Assembly: GCA_001304035.1 (NCBI GenBank)
Contig: LJUD01000078.1
Location: 1 to 10,065 of the forward strand
From: a bacterium SM23_31
GTDB lineage: Bacteria > SM23-31
Direction: 5' to 3'
DNA length: 10,065 bases
Numbering within the stretch: the stretch's first letter is position 1; each line of letters opens with the position of its first letter. Made by a program: the position numbers and the translations under genes. This document shows positions 1 to 7,111 of this stretch, piece by piece. The notes under the pieces were generated by a model. That model saw only the letters and a program-made list of their open reading frames with translations, was not told the origin of the DNA and ran no database searches.

Positions 1-1
1 A

Positions 2-2956
2 TATTACTTCATCATGAACGTTATGCCGGGTATATATGATTTGTCCGCTTCGTATGTAGGATATAGGCCTATGAAGCTGGAAGGACTTGAAATTAGGCCC
101 GATCAGACAACTCCTGGCCATTTCAATTTGACAGTGGGTACTATTGATTTGGGAACAGAAGTTATTGTTGTCGGCGAACAGGCAATGATTCAAGCGGACA
201 GAACATATAAAATGGAAACGGTTAATTATGATGAAATTATCGAGATGCCGATAAACGACCTGTCCCAGCTCCTTGCTACTCAGTCGAATGTCACGGTATT
301 AACGAATACGCCGTATCAAAGAGATGGATATGAACAGCGCGGTATCGACGATATCCGCATACGCGGCGGTAGAAATAACGAAGTTTCTCTGATGATTGAT
401 GGTATGGTTGTTAATAATCCGGTATTCGGCGGATTCGGTACCCGAATCAACACATTCGCAATCGAACAGATGAGTGTTCAGGCAGGTGGGTTTGATGCCT
501 CGTACGGTAATGCACTCTCAGGTGTCGTTAATATCACCACGCGTGAAGGAGGCACACAAACGACCGGAACCCTTCAGTATAACACATCTCGTCCCTTCGG
601 AGTAGATGCGTTTGCGACGCAAGTGGGTGAAGCAAACAATTCTCAGAGTGTCGATTTTTCACTGCTCGGTCCGGTTAAAGGCGTTCGAGGTTTATCTTAT
701 ATTGTTTCCGGCAATTTGAATGCCGGTGTGAACGATACCTACCTGTTGGATGATATCACCTGGGATGACCATCGGGGTGATAAACCCTCAACATTGGAAA
801 TTTTGAACACGTGGGCGGAAAGCCGGTTATATCTACCCGGTTGTGATTACGACGGAGTTAGGCAAACTACATCCCCCGTATATTCATACGGATTGTTTGA
901 CAGATGGATTAATCCGCTTGACATGTACAAAGGGTGGATTGGTCTCGGCTTCAATAACGGATTTGGTGTAAACGCAAAGTTAACTTATCGTTATTCTCAG
1001 GCTTTGAGATTTTCATTGTCCGGGTCTCATTCCCAGCGGTATCAACAGCCTAATTTGAGAACCGCCTATTATCTTTATCGCTGGCCTGTCGGTCCTTACC
1101 TTAGAACTATGCAGATGCAAAGAGCTATCCGTTTTGCAGATTACCAGCACAGAGCAGGTGAAATCATTATTTACATGTACCCCGAATATACATACGCTAT
1201 GAGAGACCGGATGGGTCTGCCGGAGGGTGCGGATGTTTTCCCGAGGGAAGAGCTCATTAGATACCGTAACCGGAATCGTACAGGGCAGGCTGGGCGAAAT
1301 GTAAACTTTACCAGCGACGAAAGATATTCGTTTATTTTAAACCACATGCTCAGTCCAAAAACAACGTACGTTATAAGTGGTCAATATTTCCGTGCCGGAC
1401 GTAAAGTAAGAATTTTAAGAGACTATGAAGAAATTTACAAAAATGACTGGTGGATTTTTGCTCCGGATTGGCAAAATACAAAGGTCAAGTGGGAATATGA
1501 CTTTAACACGTACAGCGGTGGAGGCAGAAGCTACGGGTACGACCCATGGGAAGGATATTATATAATGATAGGTGACGATCCATTCTATTCCGGTGACGAA
1601 TCCTGGACAAGTGTCAGCAGGTTGGACATAACCAGCCAGGTAACCCAGAACCATCAGATTAAAACCGGGCTCGACTTTACTTATAGAGACATGTACTATG
1701 AAGATTATAGTGATCGCAGCAGAGTAGCGACCCGACCAACGATCTACCGGATGTTCCCGAAAGAGGGTTCTATATATCTAAACGATAGGATAGAGTTAAC
1801 AAGCATTGTCGTAAGTCTCGGTACGAGGATCGATTATGCAAACGCCGGTGGCGAGATGTGGGCAGACCCGCTGGATCCGTTAAAAGGGTATAATCCATTG
1901 TCGCCGGACCCGAATGAGATGCTTATCTATAATCCATTTGTTAAAGCAAAGAGGAAATTTAAATTCAGCCCTCGCTTCGGCGTCGCTTTCCCGTTGACCG
2001 ACGTAACAACTATTAACTTCAACTTCGGTCATTTTTACCAGAATCCAAGTTATCGTGACCTCTATCAGGCTATCAACGTTCGACAAGAGGCCTTGATGCA
2101 GGGTGATCTTGTGGGTAATCCCAGTCTTATGCAAGAAAAATCCATCCAGTATGAACTCGGTATGCAGCATCAGATCGGATCGTTAATCGCAATTACTGCC
2201 GACCTGTGGCTCAATGAGACAACAAACCAGGTCGGTTCCATAAACGTTCTCGAATATTCGGATCCCGGTATGGACAATCCATACGCTTATTCGGTACTAC
2301 TGAATAATAACTTCGGTTCGCGCCGCGGTCTCGACCTGAGCATCAAAAAGAGATATAGCCATTATTTCTCGGGCAATATCGGGTACTCCTGGACAAAAAC
2401 TACCACGATAGCGCAGACCTCCTGGGAAGGTTCAGGCGTAAGAGAGGGTGAAGGATCATTTTCGGCATATACAACAGTGACAATGCCGAAGCGTGAAATA
2501 AAACCGGAGTGGGAGCGTCCCCATAGTATTCGCGGTAACTTTGACTTCCAGCTTCCTCGCGGTTTCGGTCCAAACGTTTTCGGATTCAAGCCCCTCTCTA
2601 ATTTTGGTGTTTACTTGACATATTCCGGCAATTCCGGATGGTCTTATACGCCAAGCAGTACATCATCCGCCGGTATCGGTGAAGTATCCTCAAGAGGCAA
2701 CACAGCACCGTTCCAGCATAATATTAATGCAAGACTACGGAAGAACTTTACGCTCTTTGAAAAGCAGGCACAGTTGTCTGTCAATTTGGGCAACGTCTTG
2801 AATACCAGACTGGAACAAGAGCCGTATGGGACTACCGGTCGTGCAGGATATGTTACGGGTTATGAAGGTTATTCTTCTACGGTAGTGGACGGATTTACGA
2901 CGAATAACTTCGTAGGAAACCGCAATATTCAATTCGGTTTCAGAATTCAATTTTAA
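2..2956 (+). CDS. TonB-dependent outer-membrane receptor with N-terminal carboxypeptidase-regulatory-like domain, 5' end missing
   Basis: This is an outer-membrane active-transport receptor, expected to be energised by TonB-ExbBD; its substrate is unknown. The frame is open from base 2, and the codons before the ATG at 14 (YYFI) continue smoothly into MPGIYDLSASYVGYRPM. That is the end of a carboxypeptidase-regulatory-like beta-sandwich (to about base 190), so the true start lies upstream. The plug domain runs from about 245 to 560. It has the motifs RIRGGRNNEVSLMIDG (from about 359) and FDASYGNALSGVVNITT (491-541), both typical of TonB-receptor plugs. The rest is a barrel rich in Tyr, Trp and Phe with alternating strand patterns. 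It ends in NRNIQFGFRIQF, a C-terminal beta-signal with terminal Phe. About 984 residues are visible. The N-terminal extension and large size resemble SusC-like and FCB receptors more than classical siderophore receptors. No SusD-like gene follows; the next gene is a large secreted protein. The family call is secure, the substrate is not. Confidence 0.93.
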   Translation, partial: YYFIMNVMPGIYDLSASYVGYRPMKLEGLEIRPDQTTPGHFNLTVGTIDLGTEVIVVGEQAMIQADRTYKMETVNYDEIIEMPINDLSQLLATQSNVTVLTNTPYQRDGYEQRGIDDIRIRGGRNNEVSLMIDGMVVNNPVFGGFGTRINTFAIEQMSVQAGGFDASYGNALSGVVNITTREGGTQTTGTLQYNTSRPFGVDAFATQVGEANNSQSVDFSLLGPVKGVRGLSYIVSGNLNAGVNDTYLLDDITWDDHRGDKPSTLEILNTWAESRLYLPGCDYDGVRQTTSPVYSYGLFDRWINPLDMYKGWIGLGFNNGFGVNAKLTYRYSQALRFSLSGSHSQRYQQPNLRTAYYLYRWPVGPYLRTMQMQRAIRFADYQHRAGEIIIYMYPEYTYAMRDRMGLPEGADVFPREELIRYRNRNRTGQAGRNVNFTSDERYSFILNHMLSPKTTYVISGQYFRAGRKVRILRDYEEIYKNDWWIFAPDWQNTKVKWEYDFNTYSGGGRSYGYDPWEGYYIMIGDDPFYSGDESWTSVSRLDITSQVTQNHQIKTGLDFTYRDMYYEDYSDRSRVATRPTIYRMFPKEGSIYLNDRIELTSIVVSLGTRIDYANAGGEMWADPLDPLKGYNPLSPDPNEMLIYNPFVKAKRKFKFSPRFGVAFPLTDVTTINFNFGHFYQNPSYRDLYQAINVRQEALMQGDLVGNPSLMQEKSIQYELGMQHQIGSLIAITADLWLNETTNQVGSINVLEYSDPGMDNPYAYSVLLNNNFGSRRGLDLSIKKRYSHYFSGNIGYSWTKTTTIAQTSWEGSGVREGEGSFSAYTTVTMPKREIKPEWERPHSIRGNFDFQLPRGFGPNVFGFKPLSNFGVYLTYSGNSGWSYTPSSTSSAGIGEVSSRGNTAPFQHNINARLRKNFTLFEKQAQLSVNLGNVLNTRLEQEPYGTTGRAGYVTGYEGYSSTVVDGFTTNNFVGNRNIQFGFRIQF

Positions 2957-2960
2957 TATT

Positions 2961-2980
2961 TATCCCGAATATTCGGGATA
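2961..2980. repeat. Perfect 20-bp palindrome just after the receptor stop
   Basis: TATCCCGAAT is followed directly by its exact reverse complement ATTCGGGATA, four bases after the receptor stop codon. There is no spacer, so a hairpin would have to open a few central AT pairs. It could be a dimeric regulator site, a 3' mRNA-protecting hairpin, or one copy of a dispersed palindromic repeat. No T-run follows, so it does not look like an intrinsic terminator. The sequence fact is certain; the role is open. Confidence 0.7.
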
Positions 2981-3002
2981 ACGTAATGTAAAAAAAATCA
3001 TG

Positions 3003-3058
3003 CCTGCTCTCCCGTCACTCGAACACTCGGGGCTCAGGGAGAGCAGGTCATATATTTT
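3003..3058 (+). terminator. Probable intrinsic terminator after the receptor gene
   Basis: CCTGCTCTCCC (3003-3013) pairs perfectly with GGGAGAGCAGG (3037-3047). This gives an 11-bp GC-rich stem with a 23-base loop, followed by the AT-rich tail TCATATATTTTA. The tail is interrupted rather than a clean T-run, so termination may be partial. The loop carries CACTCG twice (3016-3021 and 3024-3029). The position, 46 bases past the receptor stop, fits termination or attenuation between the receptor and the large secreted gene. Confidence 0.6.
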
Positions 3059-3134
3059 AGAATAATGGCACTGGTAATACGCGAACATGTCAATTTCAAC
3101 CAAGCCGTTATTATACCGCTTCATTAATGAACTA

Positions 3135-3151
3135 CCTTTTAGTAAAAGGAG
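3135..3151 (+). promoter_or_regulatory. Ribosome binding site of the large secreted gene, inside a small hairpin
   Basis: AAAAGGAG (3144-3151) is a good Shine-Dalgarno sequence nine bases before the ATG at 3161 and supports that start. The six bases CCTTTT (3135-3140) are exactly complementary to AAAAGG (3144-3149) across the three-base loop AGT. The ribosome binding site can therefore fold into a 6-bp hairpin. It is mostly A-U and weak, so it may tune translation rather than block it. No riboswitch-like aptamer is recognisable upstream. Confidence 0.55.
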
Positions 3152-3160
3152 ATTATCAAT

Positions 3161-6100
3161 ATGAAATTGAAAAATTTAACGTTTATCGGACTGCTATGTA
3201 TTAGTATGTTGTTCATTGTTGCGGTCTCTTATGCACAGGATCCGGTGAATAAAAGAGTACCGGACGATGTATTTCCCGGAGAAGAACTGTTGTATAAACA
3301 GGATGCCTTTAGTGACCGCGGCATTCTTTTTAACGATATCGGAGAATTAATAGGTAATTCCAGAACATACGGCTACTGGCAAAGTAACTACTTTCCATAT
3401 ATGGTCCATGGATACTGGGGTGAAATTATCCGTATGTTTCCTATGGTTGGTATGCCTCCGGGACCATGGGGTTTAAATATCCCTACATATGAATTTGGCA
3501 GAGTAAACAGGAGCAAGAACTATAATGTGCTCGAATTAATACAGGCTATAATCATATCCGGTCAGCCCCTGAGTATTAATTATGCCGACTGGGAAGCAAA
3601 AGATTTTAATCTCTTTCGAGCCATGGGTGGTCCCGATGGAGCGCGGTCTTCCGGTAATATACCGCTCTGTGCTATCAGTAGCCGTGATGATTCATGGCCC
3701 GAAGGGTATTACGGTCCCGCAGATGGTTTCTCAGGCAGTGGCGAGTGGACGGATACCCCGGGCGAAAGGCACTGGCCCGGAAGATGGGCTCGGGACGCTG
3801 ACCCGACTTCAGAAACATTTGGTCAGGAACAGCCAGGTCAATTCCCCGCAGATTTGTGTTCCTATTATTCCGAATTTGATAAGTATAACGGAATACGACC
3901 CAACGATAATATCACTACCGGTTATCCCGTCGGATTTGATCTGGAAACCAATACATTCGCATATGCTTCCCCGCTTACTAAAGATATCATTTACTGGGAT
4001 GTAGATTTAGTTTTTCAGAAAGAAAGCTGGATTCGCGCACCGAACGGTAATGAGCTAATGGGTGACCCATACCGGCATATGTATAACGGTACTATCGACA
4101 GTGTCTATTTCGGAATGTGGTGGTGGTCCCAGTTTCCCGACTATCGGAGAACAAGCAGCTCTAATTACGCAAGACCGTATGCACAGGATACCTATGCCTG
4201 GTGGGTGCCGCCTGATGCTATATTCTTTTATTTTAAATACGGATGGCATCAAAGGCAGTGGGGTACCACCTATAACGGACCGGTGTCGGTTTATAGTTTT
4301 TACATGCCGCAAACCGTTATGAACCTTGGCATAACTGCGTGGCATTACTTTGATGAGTACGCCCCACGTAACTCTTCACCGGGGCAGATATATGAGATGA
4401 GGCTGTTTGCCATGATGGCAGGCAGACCGGAAATTATGGATGAGTATGATGATACCGGGGCAGAAAGGAGGCTTTATTTCCATCCTACAATTTCAGAGGG
4501 CGTAGAACCCGATTATACGTTTGACAATCCTGATTCTATGATCAATTTTCATGATTACAGAGAAGACGGCTCGCTTAGACTGAACACGCTCGACTGCAGG
4601 TCCTATGGTAATAGACCGTATGTAAGTTTTATGATTGCTTCCGGTCCTTTCGAAATGTCTCCGGGTGACACAGCTCAATTATCCTTTTGTATGTTCGGCT
4701 CGGATGATAACCCGGGACCGCTTTCTCCGGGATCAGAGGACGACAGGAGAATGGAAGAAGGTGACCGCTGGCCCATTAACGACCCGTTAAGATTCGGCGT
4801 CGACCCGCACGACAGGTTTGTAGACGTTTACAGAAACCTTGAATATGCGAAGCGTCTGTACGAGGCCTTCTTCAGGGGCTCAGGTCCCCCGTCAACCCCT
4901 ACCGTGTGGGCAAAAGGAACGCTGGTTCTTGATGAAAACAATATGCCGATGTATCTTGGAGAACAAGACGGCGTCACACTGTACTGGAATGATCTTTCGG
5001 AATTAACCCTTGATTACGGGACAAAGGAATATGACTTTGAAGGGTATAGACTCTATAAAAGAATGTACGATCCAAATGCTGAATCAGAATTCGAGTTGTT
5101 CGGTCAGTGGGATTTAATAAATGGTATGACAGGATGGGACCCAATCGGTGTTGCAGAATTTTTGGAAACTAATACTGCAGAGAATCCTCAACTCGACTAT
5201 GAACTCTATATGGGTGATGATACGGGTATCATACATACCTTTTTCGATGGAGATGTAGTTAACGGTCTGCGGTATGAATATGCTTTACAAGCATACGACA
5301 GGTGGGATTCAGTACAGGGCATACCGTCTTCTTCAACGCCGATAGGTTCAAATCCGAGGTACAGGAATTTCGTCCTTATTAAGCCGGTTTACCAAACGCT
5401 CGGTTATGCCTCCGGCGATACTACTATCCATGACTATTCAGTTGATTCTCCTCAGCTCGCAGACCGGACAGTTTATCCGCATCCGACTGGTATATCTACC
5501 GGTATTATAGAACACCAGGTCGTGGATGAATTATTGGTAAAGGATAAAGAATATTTAATTTCGTTTGCCAAGTTTCAGTATGTAGATGTAGTTACGAAAG
5601 ACACTTCCGAAAGACTCGGTTATACCGTCTACGATACTGATGCCGATATTAAGGTTATGGAGAATGTTCCCACCATATTTAATCGAAGCGAATTAGATGC
5701 CGGAACCGTAGTTAAAGATTTTTATCCGGTTTTTGACGGTATCGGTTTTGCGTTTACAAATGTAGATTTACCACAACAATATATTAAAAAGTGGTCTGAT
5801 GAAACCGTAGAGAGACGCTTAGCCACCGGAAGCCCGTATACTGAGGCTAAAGATGAGGATGGTGACTGGTACCCGGACGGGCATGGGAAATGGTACTTTG
5901 GCGACCTTATAGCTTATAATGCTTCAGCAGATGACAACGCAATTTATGAAATGCGCTTTTATGGCGGCGCTGCTGATACAGGATATAATAACAATGACCG
6001 TGTAAAAGATACGGCGAAAATCTATCCGTTTCAAATCTGGGATATAACCGACTCGGTAATGAAGGTGAGACAACCCGTTCCGGATTATACCGGAGAGACA

Positions 6101-7036
6101 GTTCAAATGTTTCTGAGACCGTATAGCACATCCTGGGATATGGCTTTTAGAACATACCAGTCAAGCCTTGATAATATATATCTTATACACCCGGATGATC
6201 CCGGTACATTGCTGTGGATTTTAGAAATAGACTGTCCGGTTGTATGGGTAGTAGATTCAACCGCATGGGAAGAACAGCGGGTTTGGAGAAATGATTACAC
6301 AGGAGATTATCCGGAGGTTGGCGACATAAAAAACGTCCATGCAAATATAGTGGATTTATTAATCTGGGACCCGGAATTTCTTACCTATGATACGGTTGTT
6401 ATCGCCGATACAACAGTTATCATCGATACAAACGTTGATCCTCCCGATACAACTGTTTACATTGATACACTTTTTTATGGTATTAATGAAGTACCGTATG
6501 ATTCATTAGAGGTAACCTTTGACACTCTATTTTGGACGCAGGATTCTCTTGACCGGTATAATCCTTCGGTCGGTGACAAGTTAATTTGGAAGACGGAATT
6601 CCCCTTTACGGAAGACGATACCTATATTTTTGAAACCGCGAAAAGTCATATCGATGAAGAGGAATATATTATGGACAGAATAGTTGCCGTCCCGAATCCA
6701 TATATTGTATCGTCCCCGACAGAGTTGTACGTTGGTACTGAATCATGGAATAGAAGGGAAATTCGATTCCTCAATCTTCCTCCGGAATGTACAATTGATA
6801 TTTACACACTTGCCGGTGATCGGATACGGACTATCGAACATAAGGATAATACAGGAGGATTTAATATTCCTACGACTGTGGAAGATCATAAGTTACGTTA
6901 TCCTACCGGAGTCGGTGAAGCAACATGGGATTTATTGACAAATGAGAATTTGGATGTCTCCTATGGTATGTATATATACATTGTTAAAACACCGGACGGT
7001 AAAAAGTTCATGGAAAAATTGGTCATTATTAAATAA
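3161..7036 (+). CDS. Large secreted multidomain protein with fibronectin-III-like region and C-terminal FlgD-like/type IX-sorting-like domain
   Basis: This 1291-residue exported protein is probably surface-bound; its molecular function is not recognised. Residues 1-25 are a clear signal peptide (K-rich start, hydrophobic core, SYA before Q26). Residues about 30-600 are unusually rich in Trp, Tyr, Pro and Gly and match no enzyme motif I know. Residues about 604-725 look like a fibronectin type III fold, with FEGYRLYKR and a late NGLRYEYALQAYDR strand. A DEDGDWYPDG motif at 898-907 resembles a thrombospondin type 3 calcium loop. Residues 1077-1103 form an Asp-Thr-rich low-complexity stretch. 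From about 1171 to the end is a domain with VAVPNPY, then IRFLNLPPECTIDIYTLAGDRI, WDL, YGMYIYIV and the ending KKFMEKLVIIK. This is the pattern of FlgD-like Ig/type IX sorting tails. The start is fixed by AAAAGGAG and the signal peptide. It lies between a TonB receptor and a PorV-like gene, which suggests an outer-membrane cargo or partner role. Confidence 0.88.
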   Translation: MKLKNLTFIGLLCISMLFIVAVSYAQDPVNKRVPDDVFPGEELLYKQDAFSDRGILFNDIGELIGNSRTYGYWQSNYFPYMVHGYWGEIIRMFPMVGMPPGPWGLNIPTYEFGRVNRSKNYNVLELIQAIIISGQPLSINYADWEAKDFNLFRAMGGPDGARSSGNIPLCAISSRDDSWPEGYYGPADGFSGSGEWTDTPGERHWPGRWARDADPTSETFGQEQPGQFPADLCSYYSEFDKYNGIRPNDNITTGYPVGFDLETNTFAYASPLTKDIIYWDVDLVFQKESWIRAPNGNELMGDPYRHMYNGTIDSVYFGMWWWSQFPDYRRTSSSNYARPYAQDTYAWWVPPDAIFFYFKYGWHQRQWGTTYNGPVSVYSFYMPQTVMNLGITAWHYFDEYAPRNSSPGQIYEMRLFAMMAGRPEIMDEYDDTGAERRLYFHPTISEGVEPDYTFDNPDSMINFHDYREDGSLRLNTLDCRSYGNRPYVSFMIASGPFEMSPGDTAQLSFCMFGSDDNPGPLSPGSEDDRRMEEGDRWPINDPLRFGVDPHDRFVDVYRNLEYAKRLYEAFFRGSGPPSTPTVWAKGTLVLDENNMPMYLGEQDGVTLYWNDLSELTLDYGTKEYDFEGYRLYKRMYDPNAESEFELFGQWDLINGMTGWDPIGVAEFLETNTAENPQLDYELYMGDDTGIIHTFFDGDVVNGLRYEYALQAYDRWDSVQGIPSSSTPIGSNPRYRNFVLIKPVYQTLGYASGDTTIHDYSVDSPQLADRTVYPHPTGISTGIIEHQVVDELLVKDKEYLISFAKFQYVDVVTKDTSERLGYTVYDTDADIKVMENVPTIFNRSELDAGTVVKDFYPVFDGIGFAFTNVDLPQQYIKKWSDETVERRLATGSPYTEAKDEDGDWYPDGHGKWYFGDLIAYNASADDNAIYEMRFYGGAADTGYNNNDRVKDTAKIYPFQIWDITDSVMKVRQPVPDYTGETVQMFLRPYSTSWDMAFRTYQSSLDNIYLIHPDDPGTLLWILEIDCPVVWVVDSTAWEEQRVWRNDYTGDYPEVGDIKNVHANIVDLLIWDPEFLTYDTVVIADTTVIIDTNVDPPDTTVYIDTLFYGINEVPYDSLEVTFDTLFWTQDSLDRYNPSVGDKLIWKTEFPFTEDDTYIFETAKSHIDEEEYIMDRIVAVPNPYIVSSPTELYVGTESWNRREIRFLNLPPECTIDIYTLAGDRIRTIEHKDNTGGFNIPTTVEDHKLRYPTGVGEATWDLLTNENLDVSYGMYIYIVKTPDGKKFMEKLVIIK
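6389..6469 (+). repeat. Asp-Thr-rich degenerate repeat inside the large secreted protein
   Basis: Residues 1077-1103 repeat a DTxVxIxDT-type unit: DTVVIADTTVIIDT, then the spacer NVDPP, then DTTVYIDT. The DNA copies (GATAC[AG]AC and similar) have diverged at third positions, so the protein pattern rather than the DNA seems to be kept. It sits about 67 residues before the C-terminal sorting-like domain and could be a linker or an acidic metal-binding strand pair. Confidence 0.5.
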
Positions 7037-7044
7037 ACACAATT

Positions 7045-7067
7045 GCCCGGGGCTCTATGCCCCGGGC
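7045..7067 (+). terminator. GC-rich hairpin between the secreted protein gene and the PorV-like gene
   Basis: GCCCGGGGC (7045-7053) and GCCCCGGGC (7059-7067) form a perfect 9-bp, all-GC stem around the loop TCTAT, eight bases after the stop codon. The following bases are CTTAATATGAAA with no T-run, so it is not a textbook intrinsic terminator. It may be a partial terminator, or a structure that protects the upstream mRNA from 3' exonucleases and sets different transcript levels for the two genes. Confidence 0.55.
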
Positions 7068-7097
7068 CTTAATATGAAAAAAAGACTTAATATTAGT

Positions 7098-7103
7098 AGG
7101 AGG
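7098..7103 (+). promoter_or_regulatory. Strong ribosome binding site of the PorV-like gene
   Basis: AGGAGG is a full-consensus Shine-Dalgarno core, separated by eight bases from the ATG at 7112. It fixes the start of the PorV-like gene and shows that this genome uses Shine-Dalgarno initiation, unlike many Bacteroidota. Confidence 0.85.
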
Positions 7104-7111
7104 ATAATAGT

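Noticed and set aside
14..16. ATG as the true start of the TonB receptor
   Set aside because: The reading frame is open to base 2, there is no ribosome binding site, and the residues after the ATG are the middle of a carboxypeptidase-regulatory-like domain without a signal peptide.
3109..3114. TATTAT as a -10 promoter element for the large secreted gene
   Set aside because: It matches five of six consensus bases, but no -35-like hexamer lies 16-18 bases upstream. Such AT-rich hexamers are common by chance.
3003..3160. Riboswitch or small RNA gene in the 204-base gap
   Set aside because: Beyond two simple inverted repeats and the short hairpin at the ribosome binding site, no multi-helix aptamer or known RNA motif is recognisable.
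4055..4345. Overlapping open frames on both strands inside the large secreted gene (also 3582-4004 on the + strand)
   Set aside because: They are by-products of the coding frame of the 1291-residue protein. Their translations resemble no folded protein family.
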